DNA from: Lentzea sp.
GTDB lineage: Bacteria > Actinomycetota > Actinomycetes > Mycobacteriales > Pseudonocardiaceae
Reading direction: 5' to 3'
Assembly: GCA_030146905.1 (NCBI GenBank)
Contig: JASLAV010000064.1
Location: 1 to 7,614, forward strand
Length of the DNA: 7,614 nt
Position 1 is the stretch's first letter; every line of letters begins with the position of its first letter. A program made the position numbers and the translations under genes. Below, piece by piece: positions 1 to 7,210 of this stretch. The notes under the pieces are model-generated. The model ran no database searches. It was given only the letters and a program-made list of their open reading frames with translations, and had not been told where the DNA came from.

Positions 1-1032
1 GGCGTCGCGACGGCGGACACGTCGCACGCCGACCGCCAGGTCGTCCAGGAGGCCTTGGACCAGATCACGCAGAGCGGGGGAGCGCTCGGCGTGCAGGCCC
101 GCGTCACCGACGGGCGGCAGCGCTTCGCCGCCCGTTCCGGCAAGGCGGAGCTGGACAGCGACAAGCCGGTCCCGCTCGACGGCAGGTTCCGCGTCGGCAG
201 CATCACCAAGACGTTCGTGTCGACGGTCATGTTGCAGCTCGCCGGCGAGGGCGAGGTGGACCTGGACGCGCCCGTCGTCCGCTACCTGCCCGGCCTGGTC
301 GACGGCCGCATCACCGTCCGCCAGGTCCTGCAGCACACCAGCGGCCTGTTCAACTACACCAACGCCCTGCCGCTCAACCCCGACGAGTTCGAGAAGATCC
401 GCTACAAGCACTGGTCACCGCAGGAGCTCCTGGCGATCTCCACGGCCAAGCCGCTGGACTTCGAGCCCGGCACGAAGTGGAACTACTCCAACACCAACTA
501 CGTCGTGGCCGGACTGCTGGTCGAGGAGCTGACCGGCAGGCCCTACGAGAAGGCCGTCGAGCAGCGCATCCTCAAGCCGCTGCGGCTCGCCGACACCGAG
601 GTGCCGGGGGACAACCCCAACATCAAGGGCCCGCACGCGCACGGCTACTGGGCGGTCAACGGCCAGCCGTCGGACATCACCCGCATCAACCCGTCCGTGG
701 CGTGGGCGGCCGGTGAGATGATCTCGACGACCCGCGACCTGGACACGTTCATCGTCGCGCTGTCGAGCGGCAAGCTGCTCAAGCCCGCGCAGCAGCGGGA
801 ACTGAGCAGGACCACCGAGGTCAGCCCCGACTACGGGCTCGGCCTGGTCGTGCAGACCCTGCCGTGCGGCACGAAGGTGTGGGGCCACGGCGGAGGCATC
901 CCCGGCTACTCCACGGAGATGCTCTCGACGCCGGACACCAAGAAGCGCCTGGAACTGTCCGCCACCAGTGCGCCGGCTCCCGGCGACCCCGGTGACGCGT
1001 TCGACAAGCTGCTGAACGCGGTCTTCTGCTGA
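1..1032 (+). CDS. R61-type D-alanyl-D-alanine carboxypeptidase / serine hydrolase (class C beta-lactamase fold), 5' partial
   Basis: The frame is open from base 1 with no convincing start, so the gene begins upstream; 343 residues are visible. The first residues (GVATADTSHAD) look like the end of a signal peptide with an A-x-A cleavage site, so almost the whole mature protein is present. Seen motifs of the serine beta-lactamase-like/S12 family: SITK with nucleophile Ser at 199-201 and Lys at 208-210; YSN with Tyr at 484-486; HGG with His at 886-888, in the place of the KTG/HTG box. Two late cysteines (865-867 and 1027-1029, the last residue) sit like the disulfide pair of the Streptomyces R61 DD-peptidase, and the stretch around QTLPCGTKVWGH closely resembles it. 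The expected role is trimming the terminal D-Ala of peptidoglycan stem peptides outside the membrane. An esterase or another penicillin-recognising hydrolase of the same fold is possible. It converges on the chitinase gene and need not be functionally linked to it. Confidence 0.9.
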   Translation, partial: GVATADTSHADRQVVQEALDQITQSGGALGVQARVTDGRQRFAARSGKAELDSDKPVPLDGRFRVGSITKTFVSTVMLQLAGEGEVDLDAPVVRYLPGLVDGRITVRQVLQHTSGLFNYTNALPLNPDEFEKIRYKHWSPQELLAISTAKPLDFEPGTKWNYSNTNYVVAGLLVEELTGRPYEKAVEQRILKPLRLADTEVPGDNPNIKGPHAHGYWAVNGQPSDITRINPSVAWAAGEMISTTRDLDTFIVALSSGKLLKPAQQRELSRTTEVSPDYGLGLVVQTLPCGTKVWGHGGGIPGYSTEMLSTPDTKKRLELSATSAPAPGDPGDAFDKLLNAVFC

Positions 1033-1047
1033 TTCCGGGCAAACGAA

Positions 1048-1074
1048 AGGGGAGCTGGGCTGACCAGCTCCCCT
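1048..1074 (-). terminator. Hairpin terminator between convergent genes, best suited to the chitinase
   Basis: An 11-bp perfect inverted repeat (AGGGGAGCTGG at 1048-1058, its complement at 1064-1074) encloses a 5-nt loop. Read on the minus strand, the stem is followed directly by a T-rich tract (TTCGTTT, complement of 1041-1047), as in an intrinsic terminator, 29 bp past the chitinase stop codon. On the plus strand the stem is followed by CCCGG with no T tract, so it would end the carboxypeptidase transcript less well, although it lies only 15 bp past that stop. Confidence 0.8.
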
Positions 1075-1102
1075 CCCGGCGTTGTAGAAGGACTACCTCG
1101 GC

Positions 1103-2719
<1,617 letters not shown>

Positions 2720-2723
2720 CGGT

Positions 2724-2729
2724 CTCCTC
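2724..2729 (-). promoter_or_regulatory. Ribosome binding site of the chitinase
   Basis: The minus strand reads GAGGAG followed by ACCG and the ATG at 2719-2717. This is a strong Shine-Dalgarno match and fixes the start ahead of the signal peptide. Confidence 0.8.
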
Positions 2730-2748
2730 AGTTGCAGGGGTTACCGGA

Positions 2749-2778
2749 ACCATGTGGTCCAGACCACTTCCCGGTCAA
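2749..2778 (-). promoter_or_regulatory. Predicted chitinase promoter (-35 TTGACC, -10 CATGGT)
   Basis: On the minus strand TTGACC (complement of 2773-2778) is followed after 18 bp by CATGGT (complement of 2749-2754), 30 bp before the start codon. TTGACC is a good housekeeping-sigma -35. The -10 is a weak match (A at position 2 and T at position 6 only). The leader would be short, about 20-25 nt. The two operator-like palindromes sit on this element exactly where a repressor could block RNA polymerase, which supports the placement. Confidence 0.6.
2753..2768. promoter_or_regulatory. DasR-like operator (dre), site 1, in the promoter spacer
   Basis: The sequence TGTGGTCCAGACCACT is a near-perfect inverted repeat (GTGGTC-CA-GACCAC). 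By eye it matches 14 of 16 positions of the Streptomyces dre pattern, roughly A(C/G)TGGTCTAGACCA(C/G)T. In Streptomyces the GntR-family repressor DasR binds such sites in chitinase promoters and is released in response to amino-sugar phosphates. Here the site lies between the -35 and -10. DasR itself is not in the window, so the identity of the binding protein is inferred. Confidence 0.75.
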
Positions 2779-2791
2779 GGTCTAGACCTCT
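2776..2791. promoter_or_regulatory. DasR-like operator (dre), site 2, overlapping the -35
   Basis: The core AGGTCTAGACCT (2778-2789) is a perfect 12-bp palindrome. The 16-bp site matches 12 of 16 positions of the dre pattern, including the entire GGTCTAGACC core. It overlaps the predicted -35 by three bases, and its centre is 23 bp from that of site 1, close to two helical turns. Streptomyces chitinase promoters are known for paired 12-bp repeats near the -35, which this copies. Confidence 0.7.
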
Positions 2792-2813
2792 GCCGTCACT
2801 CGAACGGAGTAGT

Positions 2814-2829
2814 CCGAAACCGGTATCGG
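2814..2829. promoter_or_regulatory. 16-bp near-palindrome upstream of the chitinase promoter, function unknown
   Basis: CCGAAACCGGTATCGG pairs with itself at 7 of 8 positions. It is 38 bp centre to centre from dre-like site 2, on the upstream side of the promoter, where an activator could bind. A second short inverted repeat (GGAACG at 2828-2833, CGTTCC at 2842-2847) overlaps its end. It could be an operator, part of a weak 3' structure for the upstream regulator, or chance in GC-rich DNA. Confidence 0.3.
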
Positions 2830-2889
2830 AACGCCGGAAGTCGTTCCATGCCAAAGCGTTCGGCCGTTCAACCCGGCCGTGCCGCTCGC

Positions 2890-5289
2890 TCAGCCGATCG
2901 CGCGTTCGACTCCCCAGGCGGCGATGTCCTCACGGCTGCGGAGCCCCAGTTTGTCCCGCAGCCGCTGCAACCGGGAGGCGACCGTCCGCACGGACACCTT
3001 CAGCCGGTTCGCGATCTGCTGGTTCGTCAGCCCGGAAGCGAGCAACGCGATCATCCGCCGCTCGTGGTCGTCCAGCGCCTCGCCTGCGGCCGTGCGGTCC
3101 AGCCACACGTCGTCCTGGATGAACGCCTCGGTCTCGGCGGCGGTCAACGGCGTGGAAGCCGCCTCAGCGCGCGCAACGGGCAGCATCAGCCGTGCGGTAC
3201 GCATGGCCCCTGCGACCTTCTCCGCCCAGAACGGATCCGGCACGACCCCCACGGACCGCCGCAGCGCACGTCCGGTCGCCTCAAGCCTCAGCGCGCGCTC
3301 GGCCTGACCGCGCGTCAATGCCACGACGGCCAAGCCCTCCAACGCGTCCGGCGCGGTCAGCGGGTTGATCCCGTCCATCCGCAACGCCTCGTGGAAGGCG
3401 TGCTCGGCCTCGTCCAGATCGCTCTGCACCAACGCCACGGCGCCACGTGTGTTCAAGGCCGAGGCAATGCGCGCGGGCATGCCCGACGCGCGCGAGATGG
3501 GCAACGCCCTCATGACGTCCTTCTCGGCGCGTTCGTGCTTGCCCAGCGACAACGCCGTGCGCGCCAGATCCACCAGGCACTTCGCCCGCGCCAGCGGTTC
3601 ACCCAGCAGTTCGGCGACCCGCAGGCACTCGGCGTTGTTCCTGGCCGACGCCTCCCACTCGCCCGACGACTGCTGCACCGCCGCCAGCGTGCTGCGGGAG
3701 CTCATCAGCAAAGCCGGCTGCCCGAGCGCACGCACCAGCCGTGAAGCCTCGCCGGACAGCTCGGCGGCCTCGGCGTGGTCACCCTGCTCGGCGGCGAACC
3801 GGGCGGCGTGGTTGAGCGCCACGCAGCGGTAGTCGTCCCGCGTGGACGGTCGCCGCAGCGCGTCGCGCAGCAGCACCCGCGCCTGCCCGAGCCGCCCGCG
3901 CCGGGCGGAGCAGTCCGCCAGGGCCGTGGTGAGCAGCAGCAGTCGTTCATCACCGCGGTCAGCCGCCCACTCGACGGTGCCGAGCAGGCTGTCGACGTGG
4001 TCGTCGAGCCTGCGCTGGACGTCGGCCGGCACCGACAGCGGTGCGGTGAGCAGCACGTCCGACAGGTCGGTGAACCAGCGGGCCAGCGCCTCGTAGGCGA
4101 TGTCCAGCTCACCGGCCGCCAGCAGTTCCTCCCTGGCGTGCAACCGGACCGACTCCAGCTGCCGGAACCGGGTCGCACCGGTGACCGTCGTGAGCAGCGA
4201 CTTCGCCTGCAACCGTGACAGCACGTCCAGAACCGGCTCCGCCGACCGTTCCGACGAGCAGACCTCCGTGGCCGCGGTCAGGTCGAAGCCGCCGTCGAAC
4301 ACCGAGAGCCGCCGCAACGCGAACTGCTCGTCCGGCGCGAGCAACCGGTAGCTCCAGTCGATCGCCTCGCGCAGCGAACGCTGCCGCGACGGCGACTTCC
4401 GGCAGCCCAGCGTCAGCAGTTCCAGCGGCTCGTCCATGCGGTCGCAGATGTCCGCGACCGGCAACAGCCCCACCCACCGCGCCGCCAGCTCGATCGCGAG
4501 CGGCATGCCCTCCAGCCGCGCGCACAGCAGAGCGACCGCCGCGGTGTTCTCCGCGGTCAGCCGGAAGTCGGGCTTGCGCTCCCTGGCCCGTTCCACGAAC
4601 AGCTTCACCGCCTCCGAGCGCGGCGCCGCCGTGGTGACCAGGTCCCGGTCCGTCGACGGGACTGGCAGGCCCTCGACGTGGAAGCTGACCTCACCGGTGA
4701 TCCACAGGGCCTCGCGGGACGTCGCGAGCACCTGGACGCCGGGACAGCGGTTCAGCAGCACGTCGGTGAGCTCGGCACACGTGTCGAGGAGGTGCTCGCA
4801 GTTGTCGAGGACCACGACCACCCTCATGTTGACGAGCGTCTCGACAACGGTGTCGCGCAACGGTTCGTCGGGCTGCGCGAGCACACCGAGCGCCGTGGCC
4901 AGCACGGGCAGGACGTCGCGGGAGTCGGTCACCTCACCGAGCTCGACGAGCAGCACCCGGTCCGTGCGACCGCGCCGCAACCGTCCCGCGGCCTCCAGCG
5001 CGAGCCGCGTCTTGCCCGCACCCGCACTGCCCACGAGCGTGACGAGGCGGTGCCTGCGCAACAGCTGGTCGAGCTTCGACAGCTCCTGCTGCCGCCCGAC
5101 GAACGTGTCACGCGCCGCGGGCAGGTTCGACAGCACCCGCAGGTGCTGCCTGGTGACGGGCGCGGGAACGGACGCACGGCGGCGGTAGGCCCGCTGCCGG
5201 CAGGCGTTGGAGCAGTACGACCTGCGCTGTTCGGAGGTGGCGGGAGGCAGCTCACCGGCGCACAGGGCGCAACGTCCGGTGCTGGTCAT
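2890..5289 (-). CDS. Zinc-finger / STAND ATPase / LuxR-HTH transcriptional regulator
   Basis: This 799-residue cytoplasmic regulator has four parts. Residues 7-30 hold a Cys4 motif (C7-x2-C10, C26-x3-C30) followed by an Arg-rich stretch, resembling small zinc fingers. Residues about 60-390 are a STAND/AfsR-like ATPase: VGRQQEL box at 64-70, Walker A GSAGAGKT at 87-94, Walker B VVVVLDN with Asp162, ATSRE at 189-193, GMPLAIELAA at 261-270, and a winged-helix-like part (LREAIDWSYRLL, LSVFDGGF). Residues about 400-690 are helical and Ala/Leu-rich, probably degenerate TPR-like repeats that sense a ligand or partner. Residues about 739-799 are a LuxR helix-turn-helix (LTNQQIANRLKVSVRTVASR, then LGLRSREDIAAW). 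Family logic: ligand binding drives ATP-dependent oligomerisation and DNA binding. It lies 170 bp upstream of the chitinase on the same strand, without an obvious strong terminator, and is divergent from a response regulator. The ATG is chosen for the Shine-Dalgarno upstream and because it includes the Cys motif. The target genes are unknown; the chitinase is an inference from position. Confidence 0.92.
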   Translation of the reverse strand: MTSTGRCALCAGELPPATSEQRRSYCSNACRQRAYRRRASVPAPVTRQHLRVLSNLPAARDTFVGRQQELSKLDQLLRRHRLVTLVGSAGAGKTRLALEAAGRLRRGRTDRVLLVELGEVTDSRDVLPVLATALGVLAQPDEPLRDTVVETLVNMRVVVVLDNCEHLLDTCAELTDVLLNRCPGVQVLATSREALWITGEVSFHVEGLPVPSTDRDLVTTAAPRSEAVKLFVERARERKPDFRLTAENTAAVALLCARLEGMPLAIELAARWVGLLPVADICDRMDEPLELLTLGCRKSPSRQRSLREAIDWSYRLLAPDEQFALRRLSVFDGGFDLTAATEVCSSERSAEPVLDVLSRLQAKSLLTTVTGATRFRQLESVRLHAREELLAAGELDIAYEALARWFTDLSDVLLTAPLSVPADVQRRLDDHVDSLLGTVEWAADRGDERLLLLTTALADCSARRGRLGQARVLLRDALRRPSTRDDYRCVALNHAARFAAEQGDHAEAAELSGEASRLVRALGQPALLMSSRSTLAAVQQSSGEWEASARNNAECLRVAELLGEPLARAKCLVDLARTALSLGKHERAEKDVMRALPISRASGMPARIASALNTRGAVALVQSDLDEAEHAFHEALRMDGINPLTAPDALEGLAVVALTRGQAERALRLEATGRALRRSVGVVPDPFWAEKVAGAMRTARLMLPVARAEAASTPLTAAETEAFIQDDVWLDRTAAGEALDDHERRMIALLASGLTNQQIANRLKVSVRTVASRLQRLRDKLGLRSREDIAAWGVERAIG

Positions 5290-5292
5290 GAG

Positions 5293-5304
5293 TCCTTCTC
5301 CTCC
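5293..5304 (-). promoter_or_regulatory. Ribosome binding site of the STAND/LuxR regulator
   Basis: The minus strand reads GGAGGAGAAGGA followed three bases later by the ATG at 5289-5287 (ACTC counted from the G of AAGG). Two overlapping Shine-Dalgarno options are present; AAGGA is the better spaced. This favours the ATG that includes the N-terminal Cys4 motif over internal starts. Confidence 0.7.
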
Positions 5305-5397
5305 AGCCGTAACGGCAGCGCGTCCGCGTCTCGGTCCGGCGAACGCGCAGGTCGTGAGTCGTGTGCCGCCCGATGCGACCCGTTACGCCTCTGTGTG

Positions 5398-5413
5398 CGC
5401 GAGACGGCTCGCG
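5398..5413. promoter_or_regulatory. Inverted repeat in the divergent intergenic region
   Basis: CGCGAG and CTCGCG pair perfectly (6 bp) around a 4-nt loop. It lies near the middle of the 204-bp gap (5290-5493) between the STAND regulator and the response regulator, so it could be an operator shared by both, or a hairpin in the regulator's leader. The gap also holds the palindromes CCGATCGG (5436-5443) and GTTC-GG-GAAC (5448-5457), and a tandem ACTGGT repeat (5460-5465, 5467-5472) just before the response-regulator start. I could not pick convincing -35/-10 boxes for either gene. Confidence 0.35.
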
Positions 5414-5482
5414 ACCTGGCCGTTATGCCTGCCTTCCGATCGGCCTCGTTCGGGAACAAACTGGTGACTGGTCCGGTCTGAC

Positions 5483-5488
5483 AGGGAG
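5483..5488 (+). promoter_or_regulatory. Ribosome binding site of the response regulator
   Basis: AGGGAG lies five bases before the ATG at 5494. The in-frame GTG at 5542, nearer to the receiver domain, has no such signal, so the upstream ATG is preferred. Confidence 0.65.
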
Positions 5489-5493
5489 CACGC

Positions 5494-6207
5494 ATGACGT
5501 TGACGCCGAGCACCTCGTGGGCGACTGGGGGTCTGCAACTGGTGGACGAGCCGCGCACGATCACCGTCGGCATCGCCGACGACGAGGTCCTGGTCCGCAC
5601 GGGAGTCCGCGGAGTGCTGGAGCGGTCCGGCTCGGTCGCGGTCGTCGGCGAGGCCGGTGACGGCGGCGGCGCCGTCGAACTGGCGCGCCGACGGCGCCCG
5701 CAGGTGCTGCTGATGGACGCGGCGATGCCCGGCATGGAAGGCCTCGCGGCGGTCCGCACGGTCCGCAGGCACGTGCCGGGAACCCAGGTGATCATGCTGT
5801 GCACGCCGCACACCGAGGAGATGCTCTTCCCCGCGCTGCGCGCCGGTGCGGCGGGATTCCTCTTCAAGAACGGCGAACCCGGCTCGCTCGTCAACGCCGT
5901 GCGCGCCGTCGCCGCCGGCGAGGCGATCCTCTCGCCCGCCGCGACGCGTGCGTTGATCGACCACTTCACCGGCGCCGACTCGGAACGCCGTGACGCCGCG
6001 CGCAGCCGCATCGGCCTGCTCACCCGGCGAGAGCAGGAAGTGCTGGTGTACCTGGCGCAGGGCATGGCGAACGCACGCATCGCAAGGCTCATGTACCTCT
6101 CGGAAGGGGCGATCAAGGCCCACGTCAGCCGACTGCTGACGAAACTGCGGTGCGACAACCGCGTCCAAGCCGCTCTCATCGCACGCGACGCCGCCCTTCC
6201 CTGCTGA
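5494..6207 (+). CDS. NarL/LuxR-family response regulator, apparently orphan
   Basis: This is a 237-residue DNA-binding response regulator. After about 22 unstructured residues, the receiver domain spans about 23-142: acidic pair Asp29/Asp30, phosphoacceptor Asp75 in LLMDAAMPGMEG, and Lys125 in GFLFKNGEP. A linker follows, then a LuxR/NarL helix-turn-helix at about 176-230 (LTRREQEVL, NARIARLMYLSEGAIKAHVSRLLTKL). Length and layout are normal for the family. By eye the usual switch Thr/Ser after beta-4 (commonly MLTT) is Cys103 in MLCTPH, and the usual Asp after the Lys is Asn126. Phosphorylation chemistry should be intact, but the conformational switch may differ. No histidine kinase is encoded beside it. 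It is divergent from the STAND/LuxR regulator and shares its 204-bp control region, so mutual control is plausible. The target is unknown. Confidence 0.93.
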   Translation: MTLTPSTSWATGGLQLVDEPRTITVGIADDEVLVRTGVRGVLERSGSVAVVGEAGDGGGAVELARRRRPQVLLMDAAMPGMEGLAAVRTVRRHVPGTQVIMLCTPHTEEMLFPALRAGAAGFLFKNGEPGSLVNAVRAVAAGEAILSPAATRALIDHFTGADSERRDAARSRIGLLTRREQEVLVYLAQGMANARIARLMYLSEGAIKAHVSRLLTKLRCDNRVQAALIARDAALPC

Positions 6208-6254
6208 AACCTGTTCTCGTCACAACGGCGCAGCAGCCAGACTAACCACGGATT

Positions 6255-6267
6255 TTCGCGCCGCGAA
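6255..6267. promoter_or_regulatory. 13-bp palindrome upstream of the DNA glycosylase gene
   Basis: TTCGCG-C-CGCGAA is a perfect inverted repeat about a single central base. It lies 48 bp after the response-regulator stop and about 70 bp before the preferred glycosylase start. The centre is too tight for a stable hairpin, so a protein-binding site is more likely than a terminator. It may be chance. Confidence 0.25.
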
Positions 6268-6337
6268 GCAGGTCACCCGGTTGGCCCCGTCCAATGTGAT
6301 GTCCCAATTCCGCCAGCGTCCCGGCCGGAATGCGGGC

Positions 6338-7210
6338 ATGCTCGTGGCCATGCGGTGGAAAACGTTCTCGGAAAGGTTGCCCTTTCAAGCACCTTTGTGT
6401 CCCGACAACCTGTTCGGCCACCTCATCGCCACCGCGGTCCCCGGAGTGGAGGAGTGGAGGGACGGCGTCTACCGCCGCACCTTGCGATTGCCTTTCGGTT
6501 GCGGCATCGCGGCTTTGCGGCCGTTCCCCGATCACGTCGCGTGCACTGTGGAACTGTCCGATGAGCGCGATTTGGCCACTGCTCTGGACCTTTGCCGATT
6601 CCTGCTGGACCTCGACGCGGATCCGGTCGCCGTGGACAACGCCCTATCGGCTGATCCGCTGCTCGCACCACTGATCTCCGCCGCACCCGGACGCCGTGTG
6701 CCGCGCACGGTCGACGGCGCGGAGTTCGCCATCCGCGCCGTGCTGGGCCAGCAGGTCTCGACGAAAGCCGCGCGCACGCACGCCGCACGCCTCGTGTCGG
6801 CACACGGCACCCCCGTCCAGGACCTCTTCCTGTTCCCGCTGGAGTTCGACCCCGCCGACCTCGCGATGCCCGAGTCGCGCCGCCGCACGATGGCAGCGCT
6901 GCTCGACGCGCTGCGGTCCGGTTTGGACCTCTCGCCTGGCGCGGACCGCGCCGTGGCGCGGGAACGGCTGAGCGCACTGCCGGGCTTCGGCCCGTGGACC
7001 GTGGAATCGATCCTGATGAGGGCGCTGGGCGACCAGGACGCGTTCCTGCCGACCGACCTGGGAATCCGCCTGGCGGCCGAGGCCCTGGGCCTGCCGACGA
7101 CCCCCGCGGCCCTGCTCAGGCGTTCGGAGGCGTGGCGGCCGTGGCGTGCGTACGCGGTGCAGCACCTGTGGGCGACCGGTGATCACGAGGTGAACCGAAT
7201 CCCGGCGTGA
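6338..7210 (+). CDS. alkA: DNA-3-methyladenine glycosylase II (AlkA family), stand-alone
   Basis: This HhH-family DNA glycosylase excises alkylated bases such as 3-methyladenine and starts base-excision repair. With the start at 6338 it has 290 residues, near the usual AlkA length. Seen: an N-terminal AlkA-type domain (residues about 10-95, ERLPFQAPL to TVELSDERD); AVLGQQVS at 134-141; the helix-hairpin-helix LPGFGPWTVE at 214-223; catalytic Asp240 (7055-7057) in PTDLGIR; and a C-terminal WRPWRAYAVQHLW. It resembles the C-terminal third of actinobacterial Ada-AlkA fusions, but no Ada or AraC-type part is visible upstream. The start is uncertain: ATG 6338 has GGAA seven bases upstream. TTG 6281, ATG 6299 and ATG 6350 are in frame but have poorer signals. 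The first third uses more A/T-ending codons (TTG, CGA, CCT, TTT) than the rest. The 3' end overlaps the convergent kinase gene by 95 bp. Confidence 0.88.
   Translation: MLVAMRWKTFSERLPFQAPLCPDNLFGHLIATAVPGVEEWRDGVYRRTLRLPFGCGIAALRPFPDHVACTVELSDERDLATALDLCRFLLDLDADPVAVDNALSADPLLAPLISAAPGRRVPRTVDGAEFAIRAVLGQQVSTKAARTHAARLVSAHGTPVQDLFLFPLEFDPADLAMPESRRRTMAALLDALRSGLDLSPGADRAVARERLSALPGFGPWTVESILMRALGDQDAFLPTDLGIRLAAEALGLPTTPAALLRRSEAWRPWRAYAVQHLWATGDHEVNRIPA

Noticed and set aside
2861..2879. CGGCCG repeated 7 nt apart, as a terminator for the STAND regulator
   Set aside because: The stem is only 6 bp and each copy is self-palindromic, with no T tract after it on the minus strand; too weak to call.
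5460..5480. Possible dre-like site (ACTGGTCCGGTCTGAC) before the response regulator
   Set aside because: Only the left half (ACTGGTC) fits; the right half is not its complement, so it is not a palindrome of the dre kind.
5286..6179. 297-residue minus-strand open frame over the response regulator
   Set aside because: Antisense to well-conserved receiver and HTH motifs; Ser/Arg/Ala-rich with no domain.
6208..6337. Remnant of an Ada or AraC-type domain upstream of alkA
   Set aside because: The frame is open, but the translated residues show no Ada cysteine motif or HTH; treated as intergenic.
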